NCBI GenBank assembly: GCA_964019695.1
Contig: OZ026515.1
Location: 38,642,994-38,706,993 of the forward strand
Length of the DNA stretch: 64,000 bases
Reading direction: 5' to 3'
DNA from: Loripinus fragilis
Lineage: Eukaryota; Mollusca; Bivalvia; Lucinida; Lucinidae
The notes under the pieces were generated by a model, which worked only from the letters and a program-made list of their open reading frames with translations, did no database searches and had not been told where the DNA came from. Positions 23,920-33,750 of the stretch are shown here, one piece after another. Numbering within the stretch: the first letter of the stretch is position 1; each line of letters begins with the position of its first letter. The position numbers were made by a program, and so were the translations under genes.

Positions 23920-24137
23920 TCCTTAAAGCGCCAAGAGAAAAATGCATCTGAAAATGTCGTCTGCTGCAAATAATTGCCTAACATTACTGATGAATTAAGT
24001 ATAGAAACAAACAGCGTGGACCCAGAGCAGACTGCTCCTAATAGGAGCAGTCTGATCTGAGTCCACACTGTTTGCCATAGAGGCTTCTTAAACATTTCAG
24101 CAGACCACTTTTGTTGTGATTGGCCCATTTAGGGTTA
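23920..24137. mobile_element. MITE family M3 copy
   Basis: It runs from CCTTAAAGCGCCAAGAGAAA to GATTGGCCCATTTAGGGTTA. The central hairpin at 24006-24074 has AGCAGACTGCTCCTA/TAGGAGCAGTCTGAT and GTGGACCCAGA ... CTGAGTCCACACTGTTTGCC. Confidence 0.7.
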
Positions 24138-24424
24138 ATAAAGCATAAGTGAGTCAGGGCTGTATTCAGAGTTGAATTACCAATTAATTTCAGTTATAAT
24201 TCAACAAAATGAAAACACACATCCTTATAATCTTAACTTTAATTTTATTGTAATCTTAATTTTAATTTAATTGTCAGATATTTGAATACTTTATTGAACC
24301 TAATAAGCCCACATGCTTCTGTAAGTGCATACTGAGTCCTTCATTATAGGTCGAGATAAATGAAGTTTTTGAGCATAAAATTGTGAATATGTTCTAGTCC
24401 ATTAAGTTTTATGCAACCCTGACA

Positions 24425-24780
24425 GGAGAGCATTAAGCCCTCACTTTGTCCGTCTGTTTGTCCATCATAATTTTGTCCCGAGCATAACACGAAAACTAAT
24501 AAGAGGTATCAACACCAAACTTTATTTGTAGATAGATCTTGATGATGAGAAGTACAGTGTACAAGAACCATAACTCTCTTTTGCATAATTCAGGAGTTAT
24601 TGCCCGTTGTTATTTTTCATACTTGTATTTTGTCCGGAGCATAACACAAAAACTATAAGAGGTATCAACTTGAAACTTCATTGGTAGATAGATCACGATG
24701 AGATGAAGTGCATTGTACAAGAACGGTAACTGTCTTTTGCATTATTTAGGAGCCCTTTTTGAACAAGCGTTAATTGGTTT
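24425..24780. repeat. Degenerate tandem repeat (CATAACACAAAAACTATAAG type)
   Basis: Two diverged units about 150 bp apart share GTCCGGAGCATAACACAAAA, AGAGGTATCAAC and GTAGATAGATCT, preceded by a CTTTGTCCGTCTGTTTGTCC block. Similar arrays with GTCCGTCCGTC starts are at 36868-37813 and 44123-45344. Confidence 0.5.
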
Positions 24781-24953
24781 TACCGCTTCTCTTGTAATAT
24801 TTGTTTTGGGTGGTTAAAAGAACCATTCTCATTGAGACAGTTCTTTTGAGCACCCAAGCATATGTTTTGGTTGAGAAATAAGAAAATTATTTTAAATTAA
24901 GCATTCTTATCTAGAGGCATGTTCATGTGTTGTTTCCACAATATAAACATCAG

Positions 24954-25193
24954 GCATTGAGGTTATAAAACTTTTTTCATGCTTAACTCAACTGAGCACA
25001 AAATTGATCCTACTCATAAATGTTAAAATGCCAACAATTGTTGGCATTTTAACATTTATTAGCAGGATAAATACATCTTGGAGTTTAACAGCAAGAAAAA
25101 GCAGCGTTTTCAGCATTTTAGTTTTTATGAGAAGTTGAAATTTCATGCTCAGCGGAGTTGAGCATGAAAAAAGTTTTATAATCTCAGGGCCTG
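24954..25193. mobile_element. MITE family M5 copy
   Basis: Palindromic element from GCATTGAGGTTATAAAACTT to GTTTTATAATCTCAGGGCCT, centred on GCCAACAATTGTTGGC. Close match to the copy at 39557-39797. Confidence 0.7.
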
Positions 25194-25387
25194 ATTTCCT
25201 GTCAATCCAGTGGTGTTATTTCATTATTGTGGATTGGCTGGGTAATTTTAGATAGAGGTACCCCTTGTCTTATAGACAAATAAATGCACCATGTTGTGGA
25301 GTTGTGATGAAGCATGTTTACACTAGCTGAGAAATTTCTATGTGTTTCCATGCCTAACATAATGTCAGTATCTGGCATGCATGTATA

Positions 25388-25596
25388 CAGTAAAATTTGT
25401 CATAAGGGACTACTCAAAAATCGACAAAACAAAGGTCTAAATGCATATGACAAATGGTAGCTTCATGTAGATCGAAAGTATTGCAGAATGCCGGAGCATT
25501 CTGCAATACTTTTGACCTGCATTATGCAAAAATTGTTTTGAAAAACCAATTTTGGTCTTAATTTTGAGTGATCACTTAAGACATGTTTTATTGTAG
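25388..25596. mobile_element. MITE family M4 copy
   Basis: It starts ACAGTAAAATTTGTCATAAG and ends AAGACATGTTTTATTGTAG, with the internal inverted pair CAATACTTTTGACC/GATCGAAAGTATTG. Confidence 0.7.
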
Positions 25597-25842
25597 TTTG
25601 ACTTTGATTTTATCATGAAAAAAATGCTGTTAAAATGAACTTCAAATTGTTGTACATAGATTATTTTCTTATTAGGTCATTGAATTGTCAGAAAAATAAT
25701 TTGTGTAAAATATCAATGAATCATGTAAACCCTTTGATGATAAATATATTCCTATTTTTTTCTTAAACCATGTTATCCACAAGTTGCTGGGCTGGACCCT
25801 AACATAATTTGGTTTAAACAATATTTAATTGAGATATTTGCA

Positions 25843-26060
25843 TACCGTAAATGTTCTAAAATTTCAATCACTTTTCTCTTTCTGTCCTCAACTAAAATGT
25901 TGGTTATCAGGACTGAAACTCACAAAATACTTGTCAGAATTGCAAACAGGGAAGACCCTGATCAGACTGCTTCTGAAGAAGCAGTCTGATCTGGGTATGC
26001 ACTGTTTGTCTAAGTCTTTTTGCCAGGCAACTAATGTTCAAATTTTAGAACATTTACCGT
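25843..26060. mobile_element. MITE family M6 copy
   Basis: The ends are ACCGTAAATGTTCTAAAATT and ATTTTAGAACATTTACCGTA. The central hairpin at 25942-26009 reads GCAAACAGGGAAGACCCTGA, then CAGACTGCTTCTGAAGAAGC, then AGTCTGATCTGGG. Other copies: 27010-27217 and 59338-59530. Confidence 0.72.
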
Positions 26061-26324
26061 ATATACAAATGGAAATTTGTCAAATAATCATGATCTGACA
26101 ATACTTTTAAACTTTAAACTAATATGGAAATGATTTCCTGACAGACCCTAACGGAGTTGGGGGAGGGGGTTTCAAAAAAGTGTGTCAATGGTCAATGAAA
26201 ATGAAAATAGGTGTAGATACACATCAAGTCTGAAGGTAACACACAATTTTTTTACATTATTCAGGTTTTGAGTTGGTTTTTAAAATGGGAATTTATTAAC
26301 CAATTTTTCATTTATGAAAATCAG

Positions 26325-26514
26325 GCCCGGGGTTATAAAACTTTTTTCATGCTTAATTCATTTGAACATGAAATTTATCCTGCTCAGATAAATACAACAT
26401 CTGAGAGTTTTAAAGCAAGAAAAATCTGTATTTTTCAGCATTTTAATTTGAAAGATCAGTTGAAATTTCATGCTTGGTTGAGTTGAGCATGAAAAAGTTT
26501 TATAATCTCGGGGC
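26325..26514. mobile_element. MITE family M5 copy (internally deleted)
   Basis: It carries both M5 ends (GGGGTTATAAAACTTTTTTC and GTTTTATAATCTCGGGGCC) but lacks the central AACAATTGTTG hairpin found in full copies. Confidence 0.65.
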
Positions 26515-27009
26515 CTCATTATTAGATTGGTGAATGTCAGTGGGCAAGCATACCAGTCGCATTAAACTTTTGTTTTCAGACCTTAGTGGCTTTATTATTT
26601 GCCAATTTGATGAAACTTTGCATGTGCCTTTGTATGGACAAGATGGAGGTAAAGTGCACAAAATGGATCAAGAGTACCACAATACAGGAGTGACATGAAG
26701 AAATGTGAAATTATAAATGATTGCCTCATAACATTTTGTTTTAATACCACTCCGTGAAGTTTTAGCTTCTAAGAGTACATGTACGTGTATTATAAACTAC
26801 AAAAGCATCCAAGATATTTTAACAGTATTATCCGTGTGTTCAGAACTAATACATGTCTTGGCTAACTTTAAACTAATTTTTTGATAAACCATAGCAAATT
26901 CAGTGTTATTTTTGCTCTAAAAGGAGAAGGAGCTTTTGCATCTGCAAAAACCTCCCATTTTTTCAGCAAAAAATTATCTGTAATTAATCTTACACCCATT
27001 GAAAAAACT
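26515..27009. other. Unassigned AT-rich DNA
   Basis: No exon, RNA gene or bounded repeat was recognised. Confidence 0.4.
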
Positions 27010-27217
27010 TAATGTACGGCAAACATTCTAAAATTTTGAAACAAGTTGCCTGCCAAAAATTCCTAGACAAACAGGGCAGACCCAGAAGCAGTCTGATCAG
27101 GGTCTTCCCTGTTTGCTATTCTGACAAGCATTTTGTGAATTCCAGCCCTGATTACCATAATTTTATTTGAGAAAAGAAAGGAAAAAAGTGTTTGAAATTT
27201 TATAACATTTACCGTAG
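27010..27217. mobile_element. MITE family M6 copy
   Basis: It starts TGTACGGCAAACATTCTAAA and ends TTATAACATTTACCGTA. The shortened central hairpin at 27066-27116 has ACAAACAGGGCAGACCCAG and CTGATCAGGGTCTTCCCTGT. Confidence 0.65.
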
Positions 27218-27707
27218 CCATTATTTAACTAACATTGTTGTGGTAAAGAAGCAAACCCACATGTTATTTGATCAAATTTTATTTCATTGCTCAGCTTGGG
27301 TTATTTATATGTTTTGTTTTTGTTGATATATAACCTCCTTTTACTAATACTGATCAAAACAGATATTTACTTTTTACTTCTAAAGTAATCAAAGAATTTA
27401 CCATGGCATTACCTTGTATAATTTATTCTAATATTCTCTTGTTGATTTAAAATGATATTTTGTTTTTTATATATATACATATTGTGAATATTTTAGAAAT
27501 CAAGCTGTTTGAGACTCATTTTCATAGTGTAGATATTTGTTAACATATATTTCTCATTAGCCCTTACCATGTTTAACCAAGATATATTCTGTTTTGAAAT
27601 CAATTTAGATCCAGATCAGCTGGCTTCTGACAGCTGCTTAGGATCCACACTAATTGCCAATCTGCTTGTAAGTACATACAGTTCAGTTCCTTTATAATTC
27701 TATATTT
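27218..27707. other. Unassigned AT-rich DNA with a partial core hairpin
   Basis: Only a degenerate half of the shared repeat core (GATCCAGATCAGCTGGCTTC near 27609) is seen. No exon. Confidence 0.35.
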
Positions 27708-27910
27708 AGAGTCTGCTATAAGTGGACCCTGTTATAAAGAAACAATTTTTTAAAGGAATTATAGGAAAATGACCATTTCACGGTCATTTTCCTATAATTC
27801 CTTTGTAAAGTTCCATGATAATAAAAAAAATTAGGAGCCACAATATAACCTTTTCATATCTAAATTTGTGTTCTAACAAGGTGTGTTATAAAGGGACTGC
27901 ACTCTAATAC
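27708..27910. mobile_element. MITE family M7 copy
   Basis: The centre is a strong hairpin, GAATTATAGGAAAATGACCA with its inverse GGTCATTTTCCTATAATTCC. The flanks TATAAGTGGACCCTGTTATA and GTGTTATAAAGGGACTGCAC are also partly inverted. Related copies are at about 43690-43935 and 63440-63540. Confidence 0.6.
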
Positions 27911-28114
27911 TGTTACATGTTTTGTCAGGATACCAAGAGAAATTCACAGCTAGAAAACAGCTGTGATGGACTGAACCCACCATGCATTTTCTCTCACTTT
28001 TATTTGGAACATTTTAACATGTCCTTGTATTGACTTCCGAGTGCAAATAGATGAATCTATCCACAAACATATGAGATTTGGGACTTTCATTGTGTAATGT
28101 TTTAATGTTGGAAG

Positions 28115-28403
28115 TAGGTTTTGGATTGTTTGGTTTGTGGTTTACTTCCCAGTCAACAGTCATGTCATCACATTCAGTTTACCCTACCCCACTTCTTCCT
28201 GGGCAATATTGGCCTAGCAGTTAACTAGTACTTTGTGTACATACTTGCGTTTGTAACTGACACCAACCCTTCTTGAATCAGTGGAAGGAAGAGAATGACC
28301 ATAGAAACTATTTCATGATCAATCTCCAGGAAAGTATGTGACCAGGCCATGATGGAACTCACAACCCCTGGATCTGCAATCTGACTTGCTACCAACTGCG
28401 CTA
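28115..28403 (-). repeat. tRNA-derived SINE (family S1), reverse orientation
   Basis: The minus strand carries the head (A-box-like TAGCGCAGTTGGTAGCAAG near 28400-28382) and the body CTGGAGATTGATCATGAAAT. It ends in ACCACAAACCAAAC near 28120. It matches the + strand copy at 16909-17247. Confidence 0.7.
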
Positions 28404-28560
28404 TGGGGAAGGTAGGTTTAGGGGTCTCACTGCCGGCAGAATCATTGTGCTGTGTCGTTGAGCAAGACATTTTATCTGCTGCTTAGTACTAGTTCACCCC
28501 AGGAAGACCCGTCCTGACATGACTGAAAATGCTGGACTGAGATGTAAAGAATCAACACAA
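28404..28560 (+). repeat. SINE family S2 tail, abutting the reverse S1 copy
   Basis: It has CGTTGAGCAAGACATTTTAT, then TTAGTACTAGTTCACCCCAG, then ACATGACTGAAAATGCTGGA, without the tRNA head. The S2 body meets the head of the S1 SINE directly, so one inserted next to or into the other. Confidence 0.65.
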
Positions 28561-28709
28561 ACAAAGAAATTACACCCTAACTGAATTCATATGACCAAAA
28601 CGTATGTCAAACTGTGTGCAAATGAAAGCCAATTGAGAAAAAATATGTTTACTTAAGTTTGGTGGTGTAGAATTCTGAATGGTTTCATAGATTTGCTTCA
28701 AATTGATGT

Positions 28710-28870
28710 TTAACTCTGCCCCTGATAATTTTGCAAGCAGTTTGGACCCAGATCAGGCCCGACATTTTATCTGATAGTATTCCTGAAAGAACTTTTCGAA
28801 AATTTTAATTTTGAAATAATCAGCAGACAACAATAAAGCATGCAAAATTACCCAGTAGCCAAAGACTTAA
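28710..28870. mobile_element. MITE family M2 copy
   Basis: It retains the internal GCAAGCAGTTTGGACCCAGA and the right end ATCAGCAGACAACAATAAAG then AATTACCCAGTAGCCAAAGA. The left end is weak. Confidence 0.5.
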
Positions 28871-29979
28871 CACCATTATCAACAATCTTTCAGTCATTCG
28901 GTAACTGAGTTGATGTGATTTTAAGACATGAAGCCCTGTTCTTGTACCTCCTCACTGTCGGATCATATTTTTTACATGTTAACTCTTTGAGTGCCATATA
29001 TAAATGACTACACAATTATAAGGTCTTCTACGGAGGCAGCCATCTGTGAAATTTTATGACACAACTTCAAATGATGGCACATAAGATGTCCAGATTTCAT
29101 ACAATTGGAGATAATTTTAAATCTGAGTCTGTGAGAATGACCTTTCTTGCTCACAATACATTGTATCCTTATGCCTTGGTCTGGATGGATTACATAACTG
29201 CTTTAATTTTGAAGTACCTCCCTTGGTCATTGAATTTTGTAGCAGTTTTACGGTTATACACTCTGTTTATTGAACAGGTAAACAAGACAATACAAGGTCA
29301 CATGTGCAGACATCATGACATTATGATTGTGGTAGTATATCCACTATCCACTGTTAGTCTATGAGTTCAAATCCACAACCCTCCCAATCCATAAATGAGT
29401 GTTCTACCATTGTTGCATAAAATTTGTTATGCAAAGCTGTTTGAAGCCATTGTCTAATGAACGAAAATCCATGTTCAAATCATGAGATTCACATGCTGTT
29501 TGAACATGGGTTTTAATTTGTTAATACTTAAAATGAGCCCCGATTTGTTTGTCTGACAATACAAGGAAAGCATTGCAGCCGGGACTGATCATTACATTCA
29601 AATTTGATTTTTTTTTTGTTCCCGAAAATATTGCATGCTTTATGACAACATTATGATGTTCGAAAGTTTAACCCTGGTGCCATTTGTTTGGAGAAAAGGT
29701 TTTTCAGTGGGCTTTTGGTTGGAATCAGGTAAAATATGCAAGAAACACTATCACACATGTTCCCTTGGATGATGTTTGAACACACGACCTATCGACCTCG
29801 TGTTCAAACAACTTCCTCGGGACCCAGCAAATGTTAATGTTAATGCAAGAAAAAACATGTGTGATCCCTATATTAGACAACTAGGTCGGTCAACTCTATT
29901 TGTTAAACGTCATTGTGATTTGTTATGTTTTTCTTAACTGTTGTTTGAAATTCAGATATGTAAATCCAGTTACTTGTTT
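28871..29979. other. Unassigned DNA with foldbacks
   Basis: No exon recognised; the 102-codon frame at 29056-29364 has no family features. Imperfect hairpins occur at about 29450-29525 (AATCCATGTTCAAA with TTTGAACATGGGTT) and 29740-29870 (ATCACACATGTT with AACATGTGTGAT). Confidence 0.4.
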
Positions 29980-30200
29980 AACCCTTTTACTGCCTATATT
30001 TTGGTCATAAAATTGTCGTCTGCTTATTATGTCTGCTGCATATATTCAAATGCACTCAAGAATAATTTACTATGAGAGCAAACAATATGAAACCTGAGGG
30101 AGTAGTCTGATCTGGGTTCATATTTTTTGCAATATAGGCTGCCAAAGTATATAAGCAGATGAGAGCAGGCGGCAATTGTCGTGAATGGCGGGAAAGGGTT
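29980..30200. mobile_element. MITE family M3 copy
   Basis: It runs from AACCCTTTTACTGCCTATAT to GTGAATGGCGGGAAAGGGTT, with TTGTCGTCTGCTTATTATGT and the core AGCAAACAATATGAAACCTG at 30077-30130. Confidence 0.6.
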
Positions 30201-30812
30201 AAAAACTAAACAATCATTTTACCTTTTTACTTGTCTCCTCTGTGAATGTGATATCTTGTTGCCATTGTGGTTTTTCCATAGTTGATATAAACATCTTTCT
30301 TATTGAACACAGTTGCTTTTTTTCTTAATTTCTTCCATGTTTTAAGACCATCTTTTTTAAATATGTCTCTTAGGAGTCTTTTCTGCTTGCACACACAAAG
30401 TATGGAACTGGATGAAAGTTTAGATGAAAACCTAGATTGCTAGCCTCACTGGGTTGTTATGCACTAGATATTTGTAACCACGCCCCCCCCCCCCCCCTGG
30501 CCCCGGGGAACCGAATGGACTTTGAGTTGTCGGCTAGCAATTCCCTGCTTTAACTCCCACCCTGCGGGAACATCAAGCTGGTAAAACCATGGCAGTTCTC
30601 TCCCGCAGTCTGCCATGTTTTATATTGCACTGCCCTGTTTGCCTAGGTATATCTAATCCCTGACATTTCCCCCACACTATGGGGACAATGCTAAAGGTAA
30701 AACACAGCACATTCATTCAACTATTCCCCCCCCCCCCCCTGCTCCGTGGTTTGGGGGGGGTTGGGTTTTGGGTTGTGTGGTTACAAATAACTGGTGCATT
30801 ATACATGCATAT
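30201..30812. other. Unassigned DNA with C-runs
   Basis: Two C homopolymer runs (about 30482-30497 and 30726-30738) are length-unstable sites. No exon recognised. Confidence 0.4.
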
Positions 30813-31057
30813 TTAACCCTTTTCAGACCAATGGAATTTTCCATACAGCCACATACATGTACAATAAAGTCAGGATGGTCCATTGAGGGTTCACAGGTTA
30901 TAATTTCAAAAAAATTTGCATTTCTTTCTCTTTCTCTGAAAATCAATTTTATCTTAGTGCAGATCCTGATGAAATGCCGCATTATGCAACCTTTATCTGG
31001 GTCTTCACTGTTTGCTAAAGTACCCATTTAGGGGTTTCTGGTCTAAAAAGGTTAAAT
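30813..31057. mobile_element. MITE family M9 copy
   Basis: It starts TTAACCCTTTTCAGACCAAT and ends TTTCTGGTCTAAAAAGGTTA. The right part GGGTCTTCACTGTTTGCTAA, then ACCCATTTAGGGGTTTCT, is shared with 59742-60003 and, partially, 50660-50755. Confidence 0.65.
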
Positions 31058-31197
31058 AATTACTTCAGGGAAACATAGATGTGACAAAGTTCACATTTAA
31101 ACAGTAAAATAGATGTTGCCATATAAAAATACTGGAGCCATGCGTCACCATGACATTGCTTGGCAACACCAAGCTGTTTTCTGGGCCACATCTCCTA

Positions 31198-32270
31198 CAA
31201 GGGGTCGCCAAATTCATTATAACTTTAAATGATTATTACCCATAGCACTCCCAAGATTGACTCAAACATGGCCAAATTCATTATAACTTTACATGTTTGT
31301 TACTCATAGCATGGAGGTGTGTCACACACAACAATTAGCAACCAACTCTCAAGGTCGAGGTCACAAGCTTGACTCAATCATGGTCAGAAGCTGTTACACT
31401 CAGAACCTTGAGTCTAGGCTCATCTTCTACAAGGGTTGACCAAATTAATTACAACTTTACATGTTTATTACTCATAGCATGGAGGTGTGTCACACACAAC
31501 AATTAGCCACAAACTCCCAAGCTTGACTCAAACATGGTCAGACTCTGTTACACTCAGAACCTTGAGTTTGGGCCATATCTTCTACAAAGGTTTGTCAAAT
31601 TCGTTATAACTTTAAATGATCATTACCCCATAGCATGGAGGTGTGTCACACACAACAATTAGCCACAAACTCCCAAGCTTGACTCAAACATGGTCAGACG
31701 CTGTTACATTCAGAACCTTGAGTCTGGACCATATCTTCTACAAAGGTTGGTCAAATTCACTATAACTTTACATGTTTATTACCCATAGCATGGAGATGTG
31801 TTACACACAACACTTAGCCACCACCCTCAAGCCTGACTCAAATATAGTCAGAAGCTGTTTCACTCAGAACCTTGAGTCTGGGCCATATCTTCGCCAAGGG
31901 TTGGTCAAATTCATAATAACTTAACATGTTTATTACCCATAGCATGGAGGTGTGTTACACACAACACTTAGCCACCAACTCTCAAGGTCATGGTCACAAT
32001 CTTGACTCAAACTTGGTCAGAATTTTGTGTCCGGACCATATTTTGCTTACGAGTTGACCAAATTCATCAAAATGTTACATGATCGTTACCCATAATATGG
32101 AGGTGTGTCATGTGCAACACTGAACCATCAACTCTAAAGGTCAAGGTCATGACTGACCCAAACTTGGATCATTTGTCCCACACTTGTGTGTTATCACAAG
32201 CATCAATTGATGCTTTACAGAATGGAGCTGTGTCGTACACAATACCTGGCTATTTAAACCCAAGGTCAAG
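31198..32270. repeat. Tandem array, about 155-bp units, six copies
   Basis: The marker GGAGGTGTGTCACACACAAC (with variants) starts at 31313, 31481, 31637, 31792, 31946 and 32099, giving spacings of 168, 156, 155, 154 and 153 bp. Each unit also holds TTCATTATAACTTTACATGT and CAGAACCTTGAGTCTGGGCC. Non-coding satellite-like array. Confidence 0.85.
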
Positions 32271-32357
32271 GTCACTTTTTGGCATGAAAGTAGGTCAGCA
32301 TCAGTTTAATAATGAATTGTGTATATGATCTACATCTCCCACATTTGTGAAATAGGT

Positions 32358-32572
32358 ACAGTAAAACCTGTGTAAAATGGCCACTCTCAAAAAGACAAAA
32401 AAATGTCTTTCAAGACTACGTAATTATCGCTTAATGCAGGTCAAAAGTATTGGTGATTGCTCCAAGGGGAGGATTCTGCAATACTTTTGACCTTCATTAA
32501 GCTACCATTTGTCATCAAGATCTTTGTTTTGTCTATTTTTGAGTGGGCGTTTTACACAGGTTTTACTGTATA
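32358..32572. mobile_element. MITE family M4 copy
   Basis: It opens ACAGTAAAACCTGTGTAAAA and closes TTTACACAGGTTTTACTGT (near-perfect 19-bp inverted ends). The interior has the M4 pair GGTCAAAAGTATTG/CAATACTTTTGACC. Confidence 0.78.
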
Positions 32573-33010
32573 CTAGTAATAGCTTACGTTCATTCAGGTG
32601 GGTCATGCATATACCATGGTCATCTACACCATGAGTGGGTAGGGAGAGGTTTTTTTAACCAGTATGCATAGCAATACAAAATGACTTTGTTCCATACTTT
32701 TTACAGCCATTATGCTTAACCTACATGTATTTTAGTCTGAACAAATCTTCACACAATGTTAAAACAATGCCGTAGCAACACCGATGCAACATAATGATGT
32801 CGCCTCAAAGTAGATATGACGTTGATCCAATGTAATGTGTTTACTGTGCATTTGTGGATGGTCCAGTATATTTTAAAGGATTACAAATTACATTATATCT
32901 CTGTCCCTAGAGATTATCTTTATCTCAGCAAACGATGAAGACCCTGATGAGAAGCCACATTCATTGGCATCTCATCTTGGTCTACAATGTTTTTAGATAT
33001 ACACATGTAC

Positions 33011-33311
33011 GAGGGTCTGGATGGGGGGGTCTGGTATTCACTATTCATTAAAAATTTAGCCCATAATTCATCTCATTAAAATTTTGGCTTATTCATTAAA
33101 AAAAGACCAATTATTCATTAAAAGTAAGAAAGGTGGCAAGAAATCTGATTATTCACTATTCATTATTTTTTTCTTCATTAAAAAAATAGGATTATTCATT
33201 AAATTTTAGGTCCTCATTATTCACTATTCATTATTTTTATGGCTCATTATTCACTATTCATTATAAAAAAGGGCCATTATTTACTAATCATTATACCCCA
33301 TCCAGACCCTC
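33011..33311. mobile_element. MITE family M8 (TTATTCACTATTCATTA repeats)
   Basis: The termini are GAGGGTCTGG and CCAGACCCTC, and a 6-bp target duplication ATGTAC flanks it (33005-33010, 33312-33317). The body is a run of short TTATTCACTATTCATTA motifs. It is the uninterrupted relative of the element at 47665-49703. Confidence 0.8.
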
Positions 33312-33384
33312 ATGTACCTGTTTATGGTCTGTTCATGGGTTTTAAGTCTGAAATGGGTTAACTAGCCTCAGGTTTTGAAGTAAC

Positions 33385-33562
33385 TCTTAGTCTTTTAGTG
33401 TCTTTGCAAACAGTTTGGACCCAGATGAGGCCTGACAGTGTCAGGCCTCATCTGGATCCAAACTGTTTGACACTCAGATAGTATTCCTGAACAAATTTTT
33501 CGCAAAAGTTGATTTTGAAAAAAATTCAGCTGACTTTAAATTCCAGCATGTAAAAAGTTAAT
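33385..33562. mobile_element. MITE family M2 copy
   Basis: The hairpin at 33405-33469 pairs CAAACAGTTTGGACCCAGAT, then GAGGCCTGACA, with TGTCAGGCCTC, then ATCTGGATCCAAACTGTTTG. The right end includes AAATTCAGCTGACTTTAAAT. It ends about 120 bp before the copy A start codon. Confidence 0.65.
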
Positions 33563-33683
33563 GCCCTATTGAACCAAAGCTATACCCGCCAAAGATGACC
33601 ATACCTGTGTACCTAAGCATTTGCAAAACTGATAAAACAGAAATCATCTTATCAATATAGTGCTTATCCATATTGGGTTCAGG

Positions 33684-33750
33684 ATGAGCCCAGGGCTGGC
33701 TGAGAGGAAGATAGCTGCTGTGGTTGGAGCCTTAGTGGCAGATGCTGCAG
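33684..33750 (+). CDS. SELENOJ: SELENOJ copy A exon 1
   Basis: It encodes MSPGLAERKIAAVVGALVAD then AA, and ends GCTGCAG|GTAAGT in phase 1. The GALVADAA motif is the family's N-terminal signature. No equivalent exon was found for copy B. Confidence 0.88.
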